Assembly (NCBI GenBank): GCA_905116865.2
Contig: CAJHNH020000565.1
Span: 156,608-220,607, forward strand
DNA length: 64,000 nucleotides
Source: Candidula unifasciata
Lineage: Eukaryota; Mollusca; Gastropoda; Stylommatophora; Geomitridae
Direction of reading: 5' to 3'
Position 1 is the stretch's first letter. The number at the start of each line of letters is the position of its first letter. Positions 10,583 through 22,478 of this stretch are shown one piece after another. Below the pieces are notes generated by a model. That model worked only from the letters and a program-made list of their open reading frames with translations. It did no database searches and had not been told where the DNA came from. The translations under genes were made by a program, and so were the position numbers.

Positions 10583-13500
10583 CTGAATCTCACTGTGCAG
10601 TTTGTCATGTGTGTGGGCACTGGGTCTCACTGTGCAGTTTGTCATGTGTGTCGTCACCGAGTCTAACTGTGCAGTTTGTCATGTGTGTCGACACTGAGTC
10701 TTACTGTGTAGTTTGTCATGTATGTCGGCACTGAGTCTCACTGTGTAGTTTGTCATGTGTGTCGACACTGAGTCTCACTGTGTAGTTTGTCATGTATGTC
10801 GGCACTGAGTCTCACTGTGTAGTTTGTCATGTGTGTCGACACTGAGTCTCACTGTGTAGTTTGTCATGTGTGTCGGCACTGAGTCTCACTGTGCAGTTTG
10901 TCATGTGTGTCGGCACTGAGTCTCACTGTGCAGTTTGTCATGTGTGTCGTCACCGAGTCTCACTGTGCAGTTTGTCATGTATGTCGTCACTGAGACTTAC
11001 TGTGTAGTTTGTCATGTGTGTCGGCACTGAGTCTTACTGTGTAGTTTGTCATGTATGTCGTCACTGAGTCTCACTGTGTAGTTTGTCATGTGTGTCGTCA
11101 CTGAGTCTCACTGTGCAGTTTGTCATGTATGTCGTCACTGAGACTTACTGTGTAGTTTGTCATGTGTGTCGGCACTGAGTCTCACTGTGTAGTTTGTCAT
11201 GTGTGTCGGCACTGAGTCTCACTGTGTAGTTTGTCATGTGTGTCGTCACTGAGTCTCACTGTGTAGTTTGTCATGTGTGTCGTCACTGAGTCTCACTGTG
11301 CAGTTTGTCATGTGTGTCGGCACTGAGTCTTACTGTGTAGTTTGTCATGTGTGTCGGCACTGAGTCTTACTGTGTAGTTTGTCATGTATGTCGTCACTGA
11401 GACTTACTGTGTAGTTTGTCATGTGTGTCGGCACTGAGTCTTACTGTGTAGTTTGTCATGTATGTCGTCACTGAGACTTACTGTGTAGTTTGTCATGTGT
11501 GTCGGCACTGAGTCTTACTGTGTAGTTTGTCATGTATGTCGTCACTGAGACTTACTGTGTAGTTTGTCATGTGTGTCGGCACTGAGTCTTACTGTGTAGT
11601 TTTTGTCATGTATGTCGTCACTGAGACTTACTGTGCAGTTTGTCATGTATGTCGTCACTGAGACTTACTGTGTAGTTTGTCATGTGTGTCGGCACTGAGT
11701 CTCACTGTGTAGTTTGTCATGTATGTCGTCACTGAGACTTACTGTGTAGTTTGTCATGTGTGTCGGCACTGAGTCTTACTGTGTAGTTTGTCATGTATGT
11801 CGTCACTGAGACTTACTGTGTAGTTTGTCATGTGTGTCGGCACTGAGTCTTACTGTGCAGTTTGTCATGTATGTCGTCACTGAGACTTACTGTGTAGTTT
11901 GTCATGTGTGTCGGCACTGAGTCTTACTGTGTAGTTTGTCATGTATGTCGTCACTGAGTCTCACTGTGTAGTTTGTCATGTGTGTCGTCACTGAGTCTCA
12001 CTGTGCAGTTTGTCATGTATGTCGTCACTGAGACTTACTGTGTAGTTTGTCATGTGTGTCGGCACTGAGTCTCACTGTGTAGTTTGTCATGTGTGTCGGC
12101 ACTGAGTCTCACTGTGTAGTTTGTCATGTGTGTCGTCACTGAGTCTCACTGTGTAGTTTGTCATGTGTGTCGTCACTGAGTCTCACTGTGCAGTTTGTCA
12201 TGTGTGTCGGCACTGAGTCTTACTGTGTAGTTTGTCATGTGTGTCGGCACTGAGTCTTACTGTGTAGTTTGTCATGTATGTCGTCACTGAGACTTACTGT
12301 GTAGTTTGTCATGTGTGTCGGCACTGAGTCTTACTGTGTAGTTTGTCATGTATGTCGTCACTGAGATTTACTGTGTAGTTTGTCATGTGTGTCGGCACTG
12401 AGTCCTACTGTGTAGTTTGTCATGTATGTCGTCACTGAGACTTACTGTGTAGTTTGTCATGTGTGTCGGCACTGAGTCTTACTGTGTAGTTTGTCATGTA
12501 TGTCGTCACTGAGACTTACTGTGCAGTTTGTCATGTATGTCGTCACTGAGACTTACTGTGTAGTTTGTCATGTGTGTCGGCACTGAGTCTCACTGTGTAG
12601 TTTGTCATGTATGTCGTCACTGAGACTTACTGTGTAGTTTGTCATGTGTGTCGGCACTGAGTCTTACTGTGTAGTTTGTCATGTATGTCGTCACTGAGAC
12701 TTACTGTGTAGTTTGTCATGTGTGTCGGCACTGAGTCTTACTGTGCAGTTTGTCATGTATGTCGTCACTGAGACTTACTGTGTAGTTTGTCATGTGTGTC
12801 GGCACTGAGTCTTACTGTGTAGTTTGTCATGTATGTCGGCACTGAGTCTTACTGTGTAGTTTGTCATGTGTGTCGACACTGAGTCTCACTGTGTAGTTTG
12901 TCATGTGTGTCGACACTGAGTCTCACTGTGTAGTTTGTCATGTGTGTCGGCACTGAGTCTCACTGTGTAGTTTGTCATGTGTGTCGGCACTGAGTCTTAC
13001 TGTGTAGTTTGTCATGTGTGTCGACACTGAGTCTTACTGTGTAGTTTGTCATGTGTGTCGACACTGAGTCTCACTGTGTAGTTTGTCATGTGTGTCGGCA
13101 CTGAGTCTTACTGTGTAGTTTGTCATGTGTGTCGGCACTGAGTCTCACTGTGTAGTTTGTCATGTGTGTCGGCACTGAGTCTCACTGTGTAGTTTGTCAT
13201 GCGTGTCGACACTGAGTCTCACTGTGTAGTTTGTCATGTGTGTCGGCACTGAGTCTTACTGTGTAGTTTGTCATGTGTGTCGGCACTGAGTCTCACTGTG
13301 TAGTTTGTCATGTGTGTCGGCACTGAGTCTTACTGTGTAGTTTGTCATGTGTGTCGGCACTGAGTCTCACTGTGTAGTTTGTCATGTGTGTCGTCACTGA
13401 GACTTACTGTGTAGTTTGTCATGTGTGTCGTCACTGAGTCTCACTGTGTAGTTTGTCATGTGTGTCGGCACTGAGTCTCACTGTGCAGTTTGTCATGTAT

Positions 13501-16500
13501 GTCGTCACTGAGACTTACTGTGTAGTTTGTCATGTATGTCGTCACTGAGACTTACTGTGTAGTTTGTCATGTGTGTCGGCACTGAGTCTCACTGTGTAGT
13601 TTGTCATGTGTGTCGACACTGAATCTCACTGTGCAGTTTGTCATGTGTGTCGACACTGAGTTTCACTGTGTAGTTTGTCATGTGTGTCGACACTGAGTCT
13701 CACTGTGCAGTTTGTCATGTGTGTCGGCACTGAGTCTCACTGTGTAGTTTGTCATGTGTGTCGACACTGAGTTTCACTGTGTAGTTTGTCATGTGTGTCG
13801 GCACTGAGTCTCACTGTGTAGTTTGTCATGTGTGTCGTCACTGAGTCTTACTGTGTAGTTTGTCATGTGTGTCGTCACTGAGTCTCACTGTGTAGTTTGT
13901 CATGTGTGTCGTCACTGAGTCTCACTGTGTAGTTTGTCATGTGTGTCGTCACTGAGTTTCACTGTGTAGTTTGTCATGTGTGTCGTCACTGAGTTTGACT
14001 GTGTAGTTTGTCATGTGTGTCGTCACTGAGTCTCACTGTGTAGTTTGTCATGTGTGTCGTCACTGAGTTTCACTGTGTAGTTTGTCATGTGTGTCGTCAC
14101 TGAGTCTCACTGTGTAGTTTGTCATGTGTGTCGTCACTGAGTCTCACTGTGTAGTTTGTCATGTGTGTCGACACTGCTGTGCAGTTTGTCATGTGTGTCG
14201 TCACTGAGTTTCACTGTGCAGTTTGTCATGTATGTCGTCACTGAGTCTCACTGTGCAGTTTGTCATGTGTGTCGACACTGCTGTGCAGTTTGTCATGTAT
14301 GTCGTCACTGCTGTGCAGTTTGTCATGTATGTCGTCACTGCTGTGTAGTTTGTCATGTATGTCGTCACTGCTGTGTAGTTTGTCATGTATGTCGTCACTG
14401 CTGTGTAGTTTGTCATGTATGTCGTCACTGCTGTGTAGTTTGTCATGTATGTCGTCACTGCTGTGCAGTTTGTCATGTATGTCGTCACTGCTGTGCAGTT
14501 TGTCATGTATGTCGTCACTGCTGTGTAGTTTGTCATGTATGTCGTCACTGCTGTGTAGGTTGTCATGTATGTCGTCACTGCTGTGCAGTTTGTCATGTAT
14601 GTCGTCTCTGCTGTGTAGTTTGTCATGTGTGTCGACACTGCTGTGTAGTTTGTCATGTGTGTCGTCACTGCTGTGTAGTTTGTCATGTATGTCGTCACTG
14701 CTGTGTAGTTTGTCATGTGTGTCGTCACTGCTGTGTAGTTTGTCATGTGTGTCGACACTGCTGTGTAGTTTGTCATGTGTGTCGTCACTGCTGTGTAGTT
14801 TGTCATGTATGTCGTCACTGCTGTGTAGTTTGTCATGTATGTCGTCACTGAGTCTCACTGTGCAGTTTGTCATGTATGTCGTCACTGAGTCTCACTGTGC
14901 AGTTTGTCATGTGTGTCGACACTGCTGTGCAGTTTGTCATGTATGTCGTCACTGCTGTGCAGTTTGTCATGTATGTCGTCACTGCTGTGCAGTTTGTCAT
15001 GTATGTCGTCACTGCTGTGTAGTTTGTCATGTATGTCGTCACTGCTGTGCAGTTTGTCATGTATGTCGTCACTGCTGTGTAGTTTGTCATGTGTGTCGAC
15101 ACTGAGTTTCACTGTGTAGTTTGTCATGTATGTCGTCACTGCTGTGTAGTTTGTCATGTATGTCGTCACTGCTGTGTAGTTTGTCATGTGTGTCGTCACT
15201 GCTGTGTAGTTTGTCATGTATGTCGTCACTGCTGTGTAGTTTGTCATGTGTGTCGGCACTGCTGTGTAGTTTGTCATGTGTGTCGTCACTGCTGTGTAGT
15301 TTGTCATGTATGTCGTCACTGCTGTGTAGTTTGTCATGTATGTCGTCACTGCTGTGTAGTTTGTCATGTGTGTCGTCACTGCTGTGTAGTTTGTCATGTA
15401 TGTCGTCACTGCTGTGTAGTTTGTCATGTGTGTCGTCACTGCTGTGTAGTTTGTCATGTGTGTCGTCACTGCTGTGTAGTTTGTCATGTGTGTCGTCACT
15501 GCTGTGTAGTTTGTCATGTGTGTCGTCACTGAGTCTCACTGTGTAGTTTGTCATGTGTGTCGTCACTGAGTCTCACTGTGTAGTTTGTCATGTGTGTCGG
15601 CACTGAGTCTCACTGTGTAGTTTGTCATGTGTGTCGGCACTGAGTCTCACTGTGTAGTTTGTCATGTGTGTCGGCACTGAGTCTCACTGTGTAGTTTGTC
15701 ATGTGTGTCGACACTGAGTCTCACTGTGTAGTTTGTCATGTGTGTCGACACTGAGTTTCACTGTGTAGTTTGTCATGTATGTCGTCACTGCTGTGTAGTT
15801 TGTCATGTGTGTCGTCACTGCTGTGTAGTTTGTCATGTGTGTCGTCACTGCTGTGTAGTTTGTCATGTGTGTCGTCACTGCTGTGTAGTTTGTCATGTGT
15901 GTCGGCACTGAGTCTTACTGTGTAGTTTGTCATGTGTGTCGTCACTGAGTCTCACTGTGTAGTTTGTCATGTGTGTCGTCACTAAGTTTCACTGTGTAGT
16001 TTGTCATGTGTGTCGTCACTGAGTCTCACTGTGTAGTTTGTCATGTGTGTCGGCACTGAGTCTCACTGTGTAGTTTGTCATGTGTGTCGGCACTGAGTCT
16101 CACTGTGTAGTTTGTCATGTGTGTCGACACTGAGTCTCACTGTGTAGTTTGTCATGTGTGTCGTCACTGAGTCTCACTGTGTAGTTTGTCATGTGTGTCG
16201 TCACTGAGTCTCACTGTGTAGTTTGTCATGTGTGTCGGCACTGAGACTTACTGTGTAGTTTGTCATGTGTGTCGTCACTGAGTTTCACTGTGTAGTTTGT
16301 CATGTGTGTCGTCACTGAGTCTCACTGTGTAGTTTGTCATGTGTGTCGGCACTGAGTCTCACTGTGTAGTTTGTCATGTGTGTCGGCACTGAGTCTCACT
16401 GTGTAGTTTGTCATGTGTGTCGACACTGAGTCTCACTGTGTAGTTTGTCATGTGTGTCGTCACTGAGTCTCACTGTGTAGTTTGTCATGTGTGTCGTCAC

Positions 16501-18312
16501 TGAGTCTCACTGTGTAGTTTGTCATGTGTGTCGTCACTGAGTCTCACTGTGTAGTTTGTTTTGTGTGTCGACACTGAGTCTCACTGTGTAGTTTGTCATG
16601 TGTGTCGGCACTGAGACTTACTGTGTAGTTTGTCATGTGTGTCGACACTGAGTCTCACTGTGTAGTTTGTCATGTGTGTCGTCACTGAGTCTCACTGTGT
16701 AGTTTGTCATGTGTGTCGTCACTGAGTCTCACTGTGTAGTTTGTCATGTGTGTCGTCACTGAGTCTCACTGTGTAGTTTGTCATGTGTGTCGTCACTGAG
16801 TCTCACTGTGTAGTTTGTCATGTGTGTCGTCACTGAGTCTCACTGTGTAGTTTGTCATGTGTGTCGTCACTGAGTCTCACTGTGTAGTTTGTCATGTGTG
16901 TCGTCACTGAGTCTCACTGTGTAGTTTGTCATGTGTGTCGGCACTGAGACTTACTGTGTAGTTTGTCATGTGTGTCGGCACTGAGTCTCACTGTGTAGTT
17001 TGTCATGTGTGTCGGCACTGAGACTTACTGTGTAGTTTGTCATGTGTGTCGGCACTGAGACTTACTGTGTAGTTTGTCATGTGTGTCGGCACTGAGTCTC
17101 ACTGTGTAGTTTGTCATGTGTGTCGGCACTGAGACTTACTGTGTAGTTTGTCATGTGTGTCGGCACTGAGTCTCACTGTGTAGTTTGTCATGTGTGTCGT
17201 CACTGAGTCTCACTGTGTAGTTTGTCATGTGTGTCGGCACTGAGTCTCACTGTGTAGTTTGTCATGTGTGTCGGCACTGAGTCTCACTGTGTAGTTTGTC
17301 ATGTGTGTCGACACTGAGTCTCACTGTGTAGTTTGCCATGTGTGTCGACACTGAGTCTCACTGTGTAGTTTGTCATGTGTGTCGTCACTGAGTCTCACTG
17401 TGTAGTTTGTCATGTGTGTCGTCACTGAGTCTCACTGTGTAGTTTGTCATGTGTGTCGTCACTGTGTAGTTTGTCATGTGTGTCGTTACTGAGTCTCACT
17501 GTGTAGTTTGTCATGTGTGTCGTCACTGAGTCTCACTTTGTAGTTTGTCATGTGTGTCGGCACTGAGACTTACTGTGTAGTTTGTCATGTGTGTCGGCAC
17601 TGAGTCTCACTGTGTAGTTTGTCATGTGTGTCGGCACTGAGACTTACTGTGTAGTTTGTCATGTGTGTCGGCACTGAGACTTACTGTGTAGTTTGTCATG
17701 TGTGTCGGCACTGAGTCTCACTGTGTAGTTTGTCATGTGTGTCGGCACTGAGACTTACTGTGTAGTTTGTCATGTGTGTCGTCACTGAGTCTCACTGTGT
17801 AGTTTGTCATGTGTGTCGTCACTGAGTCTCACTGTGTAGTTTGTCATGTGTGTCGGCACTGAGTCTCACTGTGTAGTTTGTCATGTGTGTCGGCACTGAG
17901 TCTTACTGTGTAGTTTGTCATGTGTGTCGACACTGAGTCTCACTGTGTAGTTTGTCATGTGTGTCGACACTGAGTCTCACTGTGTAGTTTGTCATGTGTG
18001 TCGACACTGAGTCTCACTGTGTAGTTTGTCATGTGTGTCGTCACTGAGTCTCACTGTGTAGTTTGTCATGTGTGTCGTCACTGAGTCTCACTGTGTAGTT
18101 TGTCATGTGTGTCGTCACTGAGTCTCACTGTGTAGTTTGTCATGTGTGTCGTCACTGAGTCTCACTGTGTAGTTTGTCATGTGTGTCGTCACTGAATCTC
18201 ACTGTGCAGTTTGTCATGTGTGTCGGCACTAAATCTCACTGTGCAGTTTGTCATGTGTATCGGCACTGAGTCTCACTGTGCAGTTTGTCATGTGTGTCGA
18301 CACTGAGTCTCA
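10583..18312. repeat. 37-bp satellite array, about 7.7 kb, with 30-bp variant blocks
   Basis: The unit is GTCTCACTGTGTAGTTTGTC followed by atgtgtgtcggcactga, 37 bp, repeated about 210 times. Variant positions are GTGCAG/GTGTAG, TGTATG/TGTGTG, CGTCAC/CGGCAC/CGACAC and GAGACTTAC/GAGTCTCAC. From about 14170 to 15530, and again at 15770-15900, most units have lost 7 bp (CACTGCTGTG in place of CACTGAGTCTCACTGTG), giving 30 bp. Only in those blocks do long frames repeating CHVCRHCCVV or MTNYTAVTTY open up. A block of about 890 bp (24 units) at about 10960-11850 is repeated at about 11850-12740. A smaller duplicated block of 17 units is seen at 16941 versus 17560. Nothing suggests coding. Confidence 0.97.
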
Positions 18313-18551
18313 GATACGTTGGTTTTGCTTCCAAGGAAGATCAACTCATCGCCCTGTCTGCCGTATTCTGTGTGCATTCAAGTAGGATACGCATGACAAC
18401 CAGGGTTTCTTCCCAAATTTGTCTATCTCACGCTAGTAACGCCGCATTCACTAGAAATCGTCTCATCTTGTAGTGTCCGACCTGAAAGACTGCACGCTGG
18501 GGGGAAGGGCATACTAATGTGTGATCAATTATACTGTCGTCATGCGCTGGT

Positions 18552-18836
18552 GGGAGTCGCCGTGGCCGAGTGGCTAGACGCTCGCCGCGAATCGGAAGGT
18601 CGTGGGTTCGCTTCCTGGCGGAGCCGGACTTATTTCAAAAATGACCTTGGCTCCCAGGTCGACCCAGCCTTGAGTGGGTACCGGGTGCAGTCCCGGGAAA
18701 GTAAAGGCGGCCGGCGTGATGCTGACCACATCACCCATCTTGTGCCGATTGGTCTATACAAATATAGGTCTAGCCCTATATGCCCGATAGGCCTAAAGGC
18801 GTGGAAAAGGGTCCTTTACATTTTTGCTTTTTTTTA
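18552..18836 (+). mobile_element. SINE family A, full-length copy with target duplication
   Basis: A 285-bp tRNA-derived retroposon. The head carries an A-box-like TGGCCGAGTGG (18563-18573) and a B-box-like GGTTCGCTTCC (18605-18615), the internal RNA polymerase III promoter layout, resembling a serine/leucine tRNA. The body has AATGACCTTGGCTCCCAGG, GTCGACCCAGCCTTGAGTGG, GCCGGCGTGATGCTGACCA and GTCTAGCCCTATATGCCC and ends GTCCTTTACA plus a T-rich tail. It is bounded by a perfect 11-bp direct repeat CATGCGCTGGT (18541-18551 and 18837-18847). Other copies lie at 32800, 36352, 37738, 38046, 44995, 48962, 56325 and 58240. The long frame across it is incidental. Confidence 0.9.
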
Positions 18837-18847
18837 CATGCGCTGGT

Positions 18848-19529
18848 CGGATCTCCAGTCTGGTGACACAGCCGCTTATGGTGAACACGAGGTTGGTAGA
18901 TTCAAGCAAATTGTTTCGGGATCAGCGCCGGTGCTACAGAGTTCATGCACTGCGCTGAGATTCTTTGGACTCAGGCTTAAGTCAGAAGTAAAACGGAACA
19001 CTTATGTGTTACTACCCTTGTGCCATAATATTGATCCGTTGTCTAATCCTAAACCTAAACTTGAATGTTTAACTTGGCACCCCTAGAAGAATACTGAGAT
19101 TGCTTGGGGACAAATCTCTAAAAATGTTGCGGCGCTGAGAAATTAACTCACTGAAAGAATGTGTTATTTACTTTAAAGAAGCTAGTTAATCTACATGCAA
19201 TGAGCATGCCAGGAGAAGGGTTAATCTTGAATGAGCCGTGATAATGGGAAAGTTTCACAAGAAGTGGATCAGATGAGATTTAAAAAAAAAAAAAAAAAAA
19301 GAACAAAAAACAAAACAAAAAACAAAACAAAATACAAAACAAAAAAACAAAACAAAAAACAAAACAAAAAACAAAACAAAAAACAAGATGTTTTTGAATC
19401 ATACGATGGAGAGAGAGTCACCAATCAGTGATGGTATGTGGGCTAATTGAGCCAGATCGTGAATGAAAAGTCCTTATCTAGCACGCAAAATAGATGAACA
19501 TCCGTTTGGCCTCAAGCATGGAAGACAGC

Positions 19530-19576
<47 letters not shown>

Positions 19577-20227
19577 CCCCCCCCCAACAAAAAGAGGGAA
19601 TTTAATGAAACTGAATCGTGCTTTTATTATAGCATTAATAAATAATTCTAGCGCAATCATTGGACAAATCAAAGTGAATAGGACCGGAAAGAAAATGTTA
19701 AAAAAAAAAAAAAAAGTTGGAGGCAGATTTCAGGATGTATCAAGACCAGATGTTATCAATAAAACAATCTTTGAGAAATGAAGACATCCTGTTGTAAAGC
19801 ATCCAACGTGTTTCATAAATTACCGGAAACCCTTTGACAACAACAGCAATTATGGAACACCCCAAGGGTCAGGGTTTTGCAAAACAGTTGTTCGATTTAT
19901 ATGCAGCTTATGGCGAACCGCAAGCAACTGTCACATCAGTAAGTGAAACTTTCAACTGGGTCAGGGGCAGCACCATATACTATATGATACACAGGGCTTA
20001 GGAGAACCACAACGCAATCCCCCCCCCCCCCCACCTCCAACACCCACCCCATATCCATAAAGTTTTTGTTTTTTTAAAGTATTGGTTTGTAGATTTAACA
20101 TTGTTTCAGTCCATGGATCGGTTCCGCGGAAAGACAGAACAGACGCACTAACAATCAAGTCAGAAGATTGGACTCTTTGGCAAAGTTCCATTTGAAGCTA
20201 GAGTGTATTTAAGTGAGATTAGAAAAA
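18848..20227. other. No gene seen; A-rich, CT and C tracts
   Basis: Contains an A/AAAAC tract at 19271-19387, (CT)n at 19533-19574 followed by a C run to 19585, an A run at 19700-19715 and a C run near 20021-20032. The intervening sequence shows no domain or element that I recognise. Confidence 0.6.
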
Positions 20228-20356
20228 TCGACAGTCTGCGCACAATTAGCCATATTTGTAAAACGGATGTGCACGAAAAACTCGAATTCTAAAACAAGAT
20301 TAAAGTCCGGATGTGAGTCAACAGCCACTGAACACAAGGAGGAAGAACGTATTTTA
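20228..20356 (+). repeat. Dispersed repeat C, 3' fragment
   Basis: Shares GTAAAACGGATG, GCAC followed by an ACTC-rich stretch, and a GTCCGGATGTG-like segment ending near GAAGAACG with the copy at 39295-39612. That copy reads CTGTAAAACGGATGCGCACG and ends in GAAGAAGAAGAAG. Similarity is moderate. Confidence 0.55.
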
Positions 20357-20384
20357 AATATATGATTATATTTACTTGTAATTT

Positions 20385-20955
20385 AACACACTCACACACA
20401 CACTCACAAACACACACACACACTCCCACACAAACACACACCACACACTCACACACTCACACAAACACGCACACACTCACACAAACACGCACACACTCAC
20501 ACAAACACACACACACACACTCACACAAACACACACACTCACACAAACACACACACACACTCTCACACAAACACACACCACACACTCACACAAACACGCA
20601 CACACTCACACAAACACACACACACACACTCACACAAACACACACACACACACTCACACAAACACACACACTCACACAAACACACACTCACTATCACACA
20701 AACACACACACAATCACACAAACACACACTCACACAAACACACACACACTCACACAAACACACACACACTTACACAAACACACACACACACTCACACAAA
20801 CACACACTCACTATCACACAAACACACACTCACACAAACACACACACAATCACACAAACACACACACTCACATAAACACACACACTCACACAAACACACA
20901 CACACTCACACAAACACACACACACTTACACAAACACACACACACACACTCACCC
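20385..20955. repeat. CA-rich repeat (CACTCACACAAACA)
   Basis: A near-pure A/C tract in which CACTCACACAAACACACA recurs at irregular 18-30 bp spacing. The His/Thr-rich plus frame and Cys/Val-rich minus frame are by-products. Confidence 0.95.
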
Positions 20956-21025
20956 CTTCAGTAACTGCGGGAATTCTAATCTCTAAACTGATATATGTGG
21001 ATGAGGAGCAGTTGTAGTACATTTT

Positions 21026-21222
21026 ACCCCACCAGGACATCACACAAGCGATAAACACCCGATGACACAAAGTGCCATCATGTGGATGAGGATCACCGTG
21101 GAGAGGTCCCAGAAACCGCGTTCAGCCATTAGACCATATTTTTGGCCGGTCTATATTGCGGCCCCTGGCAAGAGTCAGGGTAGGGCTTCAAAATAACGAA
21201 AAATTGCATACCACAAGGAGAT
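21026..21222. repeat. Dispersed repeat D, copy 2
   Basis: Begins TTACCCCACCAGGACATCAC and follows the family through GATGACACAAAGTGCCATCA, GAGAGGTCCCAGAAACCGCG, TATTGCGGCCCCTGGCAAGA and GGGCTTCAAA. The terminal hairpin seen in copies 1 and 6 is degraded here (GCATACCACAAGGAGATA). A LINE C-terminal fragment follows within 25 bp. Confidence 0.85.
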
Positions 21223-21244
21223 ATAATCTGTTCAAGACAGCCAA

Positions 21245-21500
21245 TAGATTAAATGGTTGGGGCATATTGAAAGAATGTCAGATGATAGAGAAGTAAAAAC
21301 TGTATACACTAGGGAGATGAATGGTCGTAGACCACGAGGCAGACCAAGAAGACGATGGAGAGATCATGTCCGGGCAGACCTGCAAACACTTGGTGTCACC
21401 AACTGGAAAGAGAAGGCCAACCAGAGAGATGAATGGAGGCGGGTGATACCTGCAGCAGTAAACTTCAAGGGCTCGGAATGCTGAAGAAGAAGAAGAAGAA
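21245..21500 (+). pseudogene. LINE ORF2 C-terminal fragment with (GAA)n tail
   Basis: The plus strand reads KWLGHIERMSDDREVK, then GRRPRGRPRRRWRDHVRADL, then EKANQRDEWRRVI and a stop at 21482-21484 that leads into GAAGAAGAAGAAGAA. A (R/K)WLGHxxRM element, a basic RGRPxxRW block and an RDxWRxxI helix in this order are diagnostic of the end of non-LTR retrotransposon ORF2 proteins. About 76 residues survive without a stop. The upstream reverse transcriptase is missing, consistent with 5' truncation. The basic block and tail differ from the RTE copies at 5-8 kb, so it is a different family. Confidence 0.78.
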
Positions 21501-21851
21501 TTTGAAAAGAACGGATATTTCCAAAATAATAGTCGAAAATTTCCTTGTCATTGCAGTACAGATTGTAAACAGCATAGAGAACACATGAAATGACAAAATC
21601 CTAGATGAAGAAAACTACTGACGCACAGACAGTTTCAGAATATTATCTATGGATAAAACCATTGCTATTTTACAAGATCCGAACACAGGTAGAGAAAAAG
21701 GGGGACTGGCAGGAGAACTTAAATATTCTGGGTATTTGAAACGTGACAGAAAGAAAAGGCATTATGTCGCAATGTACAGGCAGGGGTGGGCTCGGTACAT
21801 TTTAGACATCCTGTACAAGAACTTGCAAGGCTGGAGAACTGGTAAAGAAAT

Positions 21852-22478
21852 GTGCATCTTGTGACGAGAGCCAAGTTCTATCAAGGAAATGTAGATTTTG
21901 TAACGAGAGCCAAGTTCTATCAAGGAAATGTAGATCTTGTAACGAGAGCCAAGTTCTATCAAGGAAATGTAGATCTTGTAACGAGAGCCAAGTTCTATCA
22001 AGGAAATGTAGATCTTGTAACGAGAGCCAAATTCTATCAAGGAAATGTAGATTTTGTAACGAGAGCCAACTTCTATCAAGGAAATGTAGATCTTGTAACG
22101 AGAGCGACGTTCTATCAAGGAAATGTAGATCTTGTAACGAGAGCCAAGTTCTATCAAGGAAATGTAGATCTTGTAACGAGAGCCAACTTCTATCAAGGAA
22201 ATGTAGATCTTTTAACGAAAGCCAAGTTCTATCAAGGAAATGTAGATCTTGTAACGAGAGCGACGTTCTATCAAGGAAATGTAGATCTTGTAACGAGAGC
22301 CAAGTTCTATCAAAGAAATGTAGATCTTTTAACGAGAGCCAAGTTCTATCAAGGAAATGTAGATCTTGTAACGAGAGACAAGTTCTATCAAGGAAATGTA
22401 GATCTTGTAACGAGAGCCAAGTTCTATCAAGGAAATGTAGATCTTGTAACGAGAGCCACGTTCTATCAATGAATTGCA
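21852..22478. repeat. 39-bp minisatellite, about 16 copies
   Basis: Units GAGAGCCAAGTTCTATCAAG plus gaaatgtagatcttgtaac repeat every 39 bp. In frame they give DLVTRAKFYQGNV on the plus strand for about 200 codons and an Ile/Tyr-rich frame on the minus strand. The first copy runs on from unique sequence at about 21840 and the last decays at 22478. Long frames follow from the period being a multiple of three, and there is no other coding support. Confidence 0.93.

Noticed and set aside
14156..15566. Cys/His-rich open frames of up to 281 codons as a possible secreted Cys-rich protein
   Set aside because: They exist only where the satellite period is 30 bp, occur on both strands and in several frames, and lack a start context or signal peptide.
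10583..18312. CRISPR-like array, because of regularly spaced 37-bp repeats
   Set aside because: Repeats are directly adjacent with no unique spacers, and no cas-like genes occur. The context is eukaryotic. It is a satellite.
18563..18620. Functional tRNA gene
   Set aside because: The A and B boxes are tRNA-like, but no consistent cloverleaf or acceptor stem was found and the sequence continues into a SINE body and tail.
18517..19086. 189-codon plus frame
   Set aside because: Most of it is the SINE A copy with its target duplication. The remainder has no motif.
20362..20964. 200-codon His/Thr-rich frame
   Set aside because: Translation of a CA-rich low-complexity repeat.
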